Shown here one piece after another: positions 57,290-64,000 of a stretch of 64,000 bases of DNA. The DNA comes from Henckelia pumila (Eukaryota > Streptophyta > Magnoliopsida > Lamiales > Gesneriaceae): positions 87,190,151 to 87,254,150 of the forward strand of contig NC_133120.1 in the NCBI RefSeq assembly GCF_033568475.1, read 5' to 3'. The notes beneath the pieces were generated by a model. That model saw only the letters and a list, made by a program, of their open reading frames with translations, had not been told where the DNA came from and made no database searches. The position numbers and the translations under genes were made by a program. Each line of letters opens with the position of its first letter. Position 1 is the first letter of the stretch.

Positions 57290-57834
57290 TTAATGTTTTT
57301 TAAATAAAAATAAAAAAAATATTTTCTATATTTTCCCCAGAAAATAAATTCAGTTAACTCGGATACATATAAAAATAATCAATTCTAATTTGATTCGGCT
57401 GGTTTGTTTTTTATGGAATTTTTTGTGGGTTTTAATTTGATTAAAAAATTGAAAATATTTATACATTTCATGATTTTTGTATTTGATAAAGAAAAGTGTC
57501 ACATATGCGAAAATCCCAATTTTTTTTAAATATTCTCAAAAAAACAAAAATATTCTCAATCAAAATCTAGAAAGTTTGGTGTAATAACACTAATAATTAT
57601 CTAAAGAACTACTTGGATACATAACTTGTGAAAACTAAAATTTCATTACATGCTTAGATTTCAAATGGGTCTCGTTACATTCTAAGCGGCCGCTGTCGTA
57701 ATTATTACACTGTTATATACAACACAATTAGCAAGATATAGATATAGGTGATGGATACCACGATTTAAGGAGGAAAACAGCCCATCCATCTAATGTTAGT
57801 ATTGCACTAAACAATCAAGAAAACAATGGGATTG
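57290..57834. other. Intergenic region and 3' flank of the FRS gene
   Basis: AT-rich between the CRM promoter and the FRS stop codon. No gene or TE end was recognised. Confidence 0.5.
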
Positions 57835-59601
57835 CTAATCTCTGGATTCCAACTTCTTCACATTGTTTAAAGCAGTTTGGATCTTCTTTGACAACGACTG
57901 ATTATGCTCTTCGATATGCTCACAAATCATATCCAGTTGCCTCTTGTAGGTCGCCGCTTGCCTTTCAAATGTCTCTGCTCGGTTCTTCGCATTCGCCAGC
58001 TGCAAGGACAGCTCCCGGATTTTTTCGGCTTCACTCTACACACAAACGTAAGAGATGAAGAAACTGGAGACAAATTATCTGAAATTTGAGGCAAGTTGGT
58101 CTTTATCGCACAGCACAGATAACATACATACAATATCATCATGTACTGTCTACAATGAAGCGCTTCTTCTTGTTGTTCTCCCTGACATAAAACAACTTCG
58201 AACTTGTGGAAATTGAAAAGAGTCAAAGACTTTGTACCAAAAACTATAACTATAGTTGTTATACAATCAAATATTTCAAATCAGAGTCGTCGAAGCACCA
58301 CATTCTGATCGTTGTGCCACATACAACTAAGCAATTTTCCCAACCAATGTACTTAATCATCTAATGACTCAGTGTAATGATGAAATAAGATTTCTCTGAA
58401 TGTATGACTATACAATCATTATTGGACATCCATCAAATGCAATCACAAATAGAATTTGGAATACCTAACCAAGCTTTTGAGCATCGGTATGGGACATTGG
58501 TAGTTGAAACAGTCTGGCATAAATTTAACAGATCAATGGCGGACAAAATCAAAAAGATTAATCTTTTAGAATAATTTCTTCTTTGAATTCTTATATACGA
58601 GCACCAAACAACTGCTATCTGAACAGCAAGATATACTAGATTCAACTATGTTCAACATAATTAGAGAAATATTTAATACGATTTTGATCCTTGCCACAAG
58701 CCGCAATGAGTTATGTTAGTTCCAAATATTGGTTGAAAAAAAGATATCCAACGTAACACAATGAGTAAAGTTAGTTACCAATATTGGTTGAAAAAACAAT
58801 ATCAAACGTAACATACTTGATTTACGAGAAATTGTCAAGCTTTAGTCCTATTTAGTCCTACCCAAGGAAGTATCTCATACAACTCAATTTTCTAAATCTT
58901 GGTAGCTTAAGTTTCAACTGAACCTTATTCACATGTGTAGCATCAGATTACAAAATGGATCGTATGCACTCTGTAGAATTTTTAAATGTAGTGCCAATAT
59001 CGCATCTCTAACAATTTTTAATACTCCAAAAGCATTTGAAAGTACAAGTGTGCGAGATATTTACCAGTGAATCTAATGCACCACCACTTCCATAAGCATT
59101 TGAAGCTAAAATTGCTTGTCCAGATTTCTTCGAGGGCTTAACATATGGCAGGGCCATTTCATGATTATGCTCCTTCTCAAATCTCGAGACCTTCCATTGG
59201 CCACTGCTATCACACAAGAAAGATATTGTTGCTTTGCATCCTGTTCGAGTTTCCATCTTTTTATAACTCGAACCATTGGCATCTGCTTTGTCGTCTTTAG
59301 TTCCTTCTTTCGAACAACAATACGTCTTTGATCTAACCCGTCGAGTTCCCATAAAATAGTACTGCTTTCCTCTACGAACATTAAAACCCATAGCTTGGGC
59401 GTAGTCACAATATAACATGTAAGCCTCTTCCTCACTATACACAACTTGTTCTAACAGCTTTTTTTCTTGTTCATGAATACGAGATTCATGTGATCCCTCA
59501 TTCATATCGACCACTTCTCCACCAGATCGCGGATTCATGGCCACCTCTTCATCACTGTCTCTACATGACGCTTCTTGCACTAGCAACACTCGTCCAGACA
59601 T
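57835..59601 (-). CDS. Short FAR1-related (FRS-like) transcription factor
   Basis: Three minus-strand exons (59601-59065, 58181-58147, 58033-57835) give about 256 residues from MSGRVLLVQ; ATG 59538 (MNPRSGG) is an alternative start. The FAR1 DNA-binding (WRKY-GCM1 type) zinc-finger domain spans roughly 50-150: YSEEEAYMLYCDYAQAMGF, RVRSKTYCCSKEG, TRTGCKATISF, KVSRFEKEHNHEM. The tail (EKIRELSLQLANAKNRAETFERQ.., ending VKKLESRD) is predicted coiled coil. There is no MULE transposase or SWIM domain, so it matches the short FRS group such as At3g59470 and At2g43280. The family descends from domesticated Mutator-like transposases; FHY3/FAR1 act in phytochrome A signalling, while the short members are little known. 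Exon 2 has only 35 nt, and the exon 3 acceptor is a tandem AGAG of which only the second keeps the coiled-coil frame. Confidence 0.88.
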
Positions 59602-60540
59602 TTCTGGTAATGCCTACAAACCAAAATCTTAAAACCAATGGTAACAGAATTCAACAAAAAGTTCGCTTGAAGCAAACAAATCCACACTTTGAATTTCGGA
59701 AATATAGGGGAAAAACTGCTAATAGAACATGGATAACATGCTACCTACCGCGATCCAGCAGGAGCACCGTGCAAAGATGGAATAGTCATGCAACAAATTA
59801 GACAATAAAACAATGTAAGTGGCTGCTATGATTTGCGGCAGAAAGTGATGATGTTGAGCAGAGCTGCACATTCATTCACGAACCAAAAATAATAATAAAA
59901 ATCCTCCCCCTTTATTTTCCATGAAAATGTAGAAGAAATCCAACCGTCCAATTTGTTTCTTCTCTTGCATTTCATTAGTAAAGACATATAATCTGAATAA
60001 ACAGTGGCAGTGACAGATGAAATACAAGCCTTCGGAAGATTCAATTTTTACGGCTAATTTCCGGAATTAAATTGTCCCCAACTCCCCAGCCCCATCATTG
60101 GCCCCCTCAATTCAATTCTTGTCTGCCGCTACGTACTGGTTTCCGCTTAAATGATAGAGATGACAAGCATGTGAAATTCCAGAGATGGAAATAACATCGG
60201 ATTACAAAAATAATCGAAATACCAATCGTCTCCCGGCATTGCGAGACCGAGCCTCTCTCTTCGCCTTAAACCCAGATGTTGTGCAAGAATTCAGTCATCA
60301 ATAGCAAAAAAAACCCACATATATGAATTGAAATAATACCGATACATGGATAAAAAGAAAAGGGAGACAAACCTTCAACCTGCAGAGAAATTCGACATGC
60401 GCGAGGCTCAATTGTTGAAGTTAGCACAGCGGCGGCGGCGGGGGAGTTGGCGGTGGTGGAATTGGTGTAACGATCTCTGAAATGAGGTGGCGTTCTCTGA
60501 TTTGCGAGATCCAAAGGTCCGGCTTTGTAGACCGGTTCCA
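59602..60540 (-). promoter_or_regulatory. 5' leader region of the FRS gene with probable introns
   Basis: An acceptor TTTGTAG precedes GCATTACCAGAA-ATG at about 59613. A GC-rich segment at about 60390-60540 with a GTTGAAG/GTTTGT donor near 60373 may be the first, non-coding exon. The segment between is AT-rich. All limits are inferred from splice motifs. Confidence 0.4.
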
Positions 60541-61096
60541 CCTAGGAAAGGGTTTTTTTAAAAAAATTAATAATTAAATAACAATAACAAATGTAAATCA
60601 ATATGCATTTGAAACGAAATAATATTTACATAAAAACACAATATTTTTTATTAATCGAGTTAGGTCACAAAGACGTCTGGTGAAATTTTTTGCTTTTAAT
60701 TTAAGAGAAATGATATATGTATAAATTGAGTTACACGGTGGGCTACACACTATAAAAAAAATTACAAAATTATCTCATCATTTTATTTGCTAAAACTCTT
60801 TCCAAAATACATTAAAAATATTTATGTAATTTCAAATATAACGTATAACAAATGTAGCATCACCTTTAATTTAATATATAACTGCCTTTCATTTTTTCAT
60901 AACACTCAAATTTAAACTTTGTGAATGAAATAGTATAATCAAACGTTGTTGTAGTAAAAATCAAAGATGAAAAGAAGAATGACAATGTAATTGGAGTGAA
61001 AATGATAGATAAAAACACATTTTCATTATTAATTAAATTTCAAAAGTAACACTTTCGCATTAAAATATATAACTTTCATATTAAAATAAACTCAAA
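60541..61096. other. Divergent intergenic region between the FRS gene and the NLP gene
   Basis: AT-rich, about 0.5 kb; the two genes point away from each other, so it should contain both promoters. No TE end was recognised. Confidence 0.5.
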
Positions 61097-61105
61097 TATA
61101 TATAA
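61097..61105 (+). promoter_or_regulatory. Probable TATA box of the NLP gene
   Basis: TATATATAA lies about 58 bp before a splice-donor-like cttgcag/gtactc (61163) that would end a short first non-coding exon (about 61130-61162). Confidence 0.45.
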
Positions 61106-61129
61106 GCGTGGTCTCCATCATCTTCCGGA

Positions 61130-62391
61130 CCATTGCATCTACCTCCGCCGAAGCTCTTGCAGGTACTCTCTTATTTGTCGTCTTCTTCTTTTTTTCCTCA
61201 TTTTTCCATGAAAATTGATTACCTTGTGTTGAATAATCAATGGGATATACTTAATCAGCTGAAGTTGAAGAGTTTTTTTAGATATTTATTGAATCGTGAA
61301 TCTTGCCGAGGATGACACGAAATCCATTGGATTTCAGCTGAATTAATTGTATTTAGCCACCTGTAAACTTGCTATGATCGAAATTTTATTCTTTTTATGG
61401 ATTATTAATGGATGAAGTCAATCATTGGAACTTAATAGGGGCGGGGTGAAGTTAGACTTCTAGTCTGAGAAGTAAGGGTGGTTTATATTGCCACACAATT
61501 TATACCCAAGGCAAGACCATCCAACTGTCAGGTTACTTGCTCCATTTTTGTTTTACCCTGTTTCTGTGTTCTAACTGAATGTATTTCCAAATCAAACTTG
61601 TGGTTCGTTCTGCCACGGGTTACCCTTTTCCAGTAAACAATACGAGCAAAATGTAAGCTTTTGAATTCTACAGGAGTCGAGTGTAATAATAGTTCATGTA
61701 GCTAGAGCTATTTTCTTTTTGCCAGCCAAACATATACTCGTTTTCCACAAATATGTTATGTCAGTGTGTGATTGTATGATTGTCTTGATCTGGTAATGAA
61801 TGGAGTCTTTGACGTTAGCACGGAAATTTTCTGTGTTTAGCGGCTAAACTTCTGTCATACAAGAACATACATATGGCTGTATTTTTATTGCTGATACTTT
61901 CTATATATAGTCTGGTTTTTAAATGATTTTATGCAACTCTTTAGTCCTTTTGGGTAGTGATTAGATTTGTTTTCAAAGTGGCGACTTCTTGAAATTTTTC
62001 CTAAAACGATACAATCTTTCTTGATTTACATTGCTGGTCGTTTCTATGTGGATTGTTGTTCAGGCTTCTCTGGCAAAATCTGAGGTTGGTTGGTCCCAAA
62101 GCTGTCTTTTGTCCTTTAATGGACAGAGGTTGTATTATTTATTCTTGTCTTTAATAGTGTATTTGGGAGTGAACAGGCGTAATTTCAGAATATATTTATT
62201 GCAGGCAGAAGGGTCTCCAGTAGTTTTAATCCAGTGAGTAGATTAGAAAACATCGAGGCAAAGACAAGAGACAAGATAGAGTTTTTGGGGAATGTTCAGA
62301 AGAGTAAACTAAATTTCATCTGCTCCAGAGCAGTCAGTTTTGGTTAGTTGGTTTTAGTTTTTGGCCTGTAGTTTAAGCGGAGCACCCGTTT
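61130..62391 (+). other. 5' leader of the NLP gene with a likely long leader intron
   Basis: Donor GTACTC at 61163 and candidate acceptors ttgttcag at about 62065 and ttattgcag at about 62205 suggest an intron near 0.9-1.0 kb. No protein-coding ORF was recognised between them. Confidence 0.45.
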
Positions 62392-63933
62392 TTGGGTACA
62401 GAAAAGGGCCACGAAAGTTTAGCTCTTTCAAAGGGTCGTATGGAGGGCAAGGATGGAGAATTGATGGATAATGGTATGCGGAGCTCAAAGTTGGAGGAAA
62501 CACTTGGTAATGTTGCAGAACTGATGAATATTGATACGTATGCTGGGTGGTATGATGGCCCCAGTGGGTTTTCTGAACACATGCTTCCCCATTTTGCCTT
62601 CTCCGCTGGTGTGGCATCCACAAATTTTCCTTCCTTCGACGGATGGAATTTCACGGATCAGTATACTTCCGAAATTTCAGTGGTGGGAGGTGATACTATG
62701 GGAATATCATTCATAGGCGATGGTAAATTTCATGATACGAATGGTCATTTTGCTATACCGATTAATCCTGCTGATGGTGGGGTTAATTTCACTGATAGGG
62801 TAGAAAAAAGTTCAAGGCAGCATAATGTTGTGGGTGATGAACGGAACAGTGTGATCCCAAGGCTTCCTTTGCAATCCCTGGCTGAGAAAATGCTAAGAGC
62901 TTTATATCTATTTAAGGAATGGTCTGAAGTGGGTATTTTAGCCCAAGTCTGGGTTCCAATGAAGAATGAGGATCGTTACATTTTAAGCACTTTTGAACAA
63001 CCTTTTTTACTAGATCAAACACTTAGCGGATACCGTGAAGTGTCTAGATTTTTTACATTTTCCCCAGAATCAAAACCTGGATCTGTCCTTGGGCTTATAG
63101 GTCGCGTATTTACTTCAAAGATTCCCGAATGGACCTCAAATGTAAAATACTACAATAAAGCTGAATATTTACGGATACAATATGCCGTTGCTCATAAAGT
63201 CCAGGGCTCTATTGCTTTACCTATATTCGAGGATGATTCACTTCAAAGGGCATGTTGTGCGGTACTAGAACTTGTAACCACAAAGGAAAAATCTAATTTT
63301 GATTTGGAGATGGAAAATGTTTGTCGTGCACTACAGGTTGGTTGTTGGTTTCTTAATTGGTGTTATTTCTCTTATTTTGAGACATTTTTCTCATCTCTTG
63401 CTGAAAAGCAAAAAAATGCCTTCAGTGGCAACTAGTAAGTGTTTCTTGGTTATAGAGAAATATTTCTCTATTTCCAAATTGTCCTTCCTTATTCATTGAT
63501 GTGGTTGAGTATGATATGCTATGTGAGAGAAACGGAAGAAACAAATGAGAAAACAATCATGTAATGTAATAATTAATAAAGTTCCATTCAGATATACTGA
63601 CTATATGAGCGAAAATCGTATATATGATTCTTGATGATCTCTTTGTTTAACTCCAGTGTTGTTTAAATTTATTATTGTTTTAAATCCTATAATTGCAATG
63701 AGACAGACAAATAATATGAGCGGAAATATTTTATATGATTCTTGATTATCATCTCTTTGTTCTTTCTCTTGGTTGTAGAGTGGTTTAACCCGAAGTTCTG
63801 CGTCATGTTTTTCTCATCACCCAATCACTAATAATATTTTGTTAATTACGTGGGAGATTGTTCTCACTGGTTGTTGCGAAAATTTCAGGCCGTGAATTTA
63901 ATGAGCACTGTACCTCCTAGACGATATCCCCAG
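62392..63933 (+). CDS. NLP: NIN-like protein (NLP6/NLP7-type), N-terminal part, runs off the window
   Basis: Exon 1 (62392-63336, 315 codons; ATG 62441, MEGKDGELMDNG, is the alternative start) joins exon 2 (63889-63933) as ..MENVCRALQ-AVNLMSTVPPRRYPQ, with GT-AG introns; intron 2 begins at 63934 and runs past the window end. The region from about residue 160 (LAEKMLRALYLFKEW, ILAQVWVPMKNEDRYILSTFEQPF, GLIGRVFTSKIPEW, GSIALPIFE, CCAVLELVTTKEKSNFD) is the GAF-like N-terminal domain of NLPs, which holds nitrate-dependent activation and the CDPK-phosphorylated Ser context in Arabidopsis NLP7. RWP-RK and PB1 domains must lie to the right. The extreme N-terminus is poorly conserved and I am unsure of the start. 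Confidence 0.92.
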
Positions 63934-64000
63934 GTTGTTCTCAAAATTTGTTATATTTGATTTATCTTGTCCTTTGGTTTATGTCGATTCCATGGTGACC

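Overview
This 64 kb window is nuclear DNA from a flowering plant, almost certainly a eudicot. The evidence is intron-containing genes of plant-only families (BBX24-type double B-box protein, FAR1-related factor, NIN-like protein, PP2 phloem lectin, chloroplast-type CRM protein, fructokinase) beside plant LTR retrotransposons with tRNA-Met and tRNA-Asp primer sites. I cannot name the species; an asterid is only a guess.

Positions 1-42,804 are a nested stack of transposable elements. The container is an Athila-type Ty3/gypsy element on the minus strand (call it A1), whose 5' LTR ends at 42,804 and whose 3' end lies off the left edge. Into its env-like region went a copia element (C1; 3' LTR 8,785-10,677). 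Into the C1 integrase went a Ty3/gypsy element on the plus strand (G2; its 3' LTR is 4,560-6,578). Into that LTR went a minus-strand chromovirus-like element (G1; LTR 1,905-4,559, gag-protease 1-1,718). Separately, A1 took a CACTA transposon in its RNase H region (14,350-19,071, TSD GAC) and a Tekay/Del-type chromovirus in its 5' LTR (G3; 22,988-41,286, TSD ATAAT). G3 took a very young copia element just after the gag zinc knuckle (C2; 26,386-35,509, TSD TCCAC). Most TE coding regions carry stops or frameshifts; the G1 gag is intact.

Positions 42,805-64,000 are a gene island: a decayed tandem of PP2/F-box-PP2-like genes (43,157-44,766); a BBX24/STO-like transcription cofactor (45,872-47,329, plus); a cytosolic-type fructokinase (49,248-51,997, minus); an organellar CRM-domain RNA-binding protein like At3g25440 (54,079-56,723, minus); a short FAR1-related (FRS) factor (57,835-59,601, minus); and the 5' half of a NIN-like protein, a nitrate-response factor family (62,392 to the right edge, plus). 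They are independent transcription units. Two of them (BBX24, FRS) belong to families tied to light signalling and two (fructokinase, NLP) to carbon or nitrogen status, but the sequence shows no operon-like link. Between them lie two MITE candidates, a 5'-truncated LINE with a 16-bp TSD, and microsatellites.

The most unusual signal is structural. Six different elements in this one window carry tandem arrays of short hairpins, often with 2-4-nt loops, whose two arms change together from unit to unit. The clearest is a GC-rich array of about 15 hairpins followed by an AT-rich array in the untranslated leader of C2 (28,386-28,722 and 28,951-29,101). A second notable signal is an apparent 205-nt intron between gag and protease in G1.
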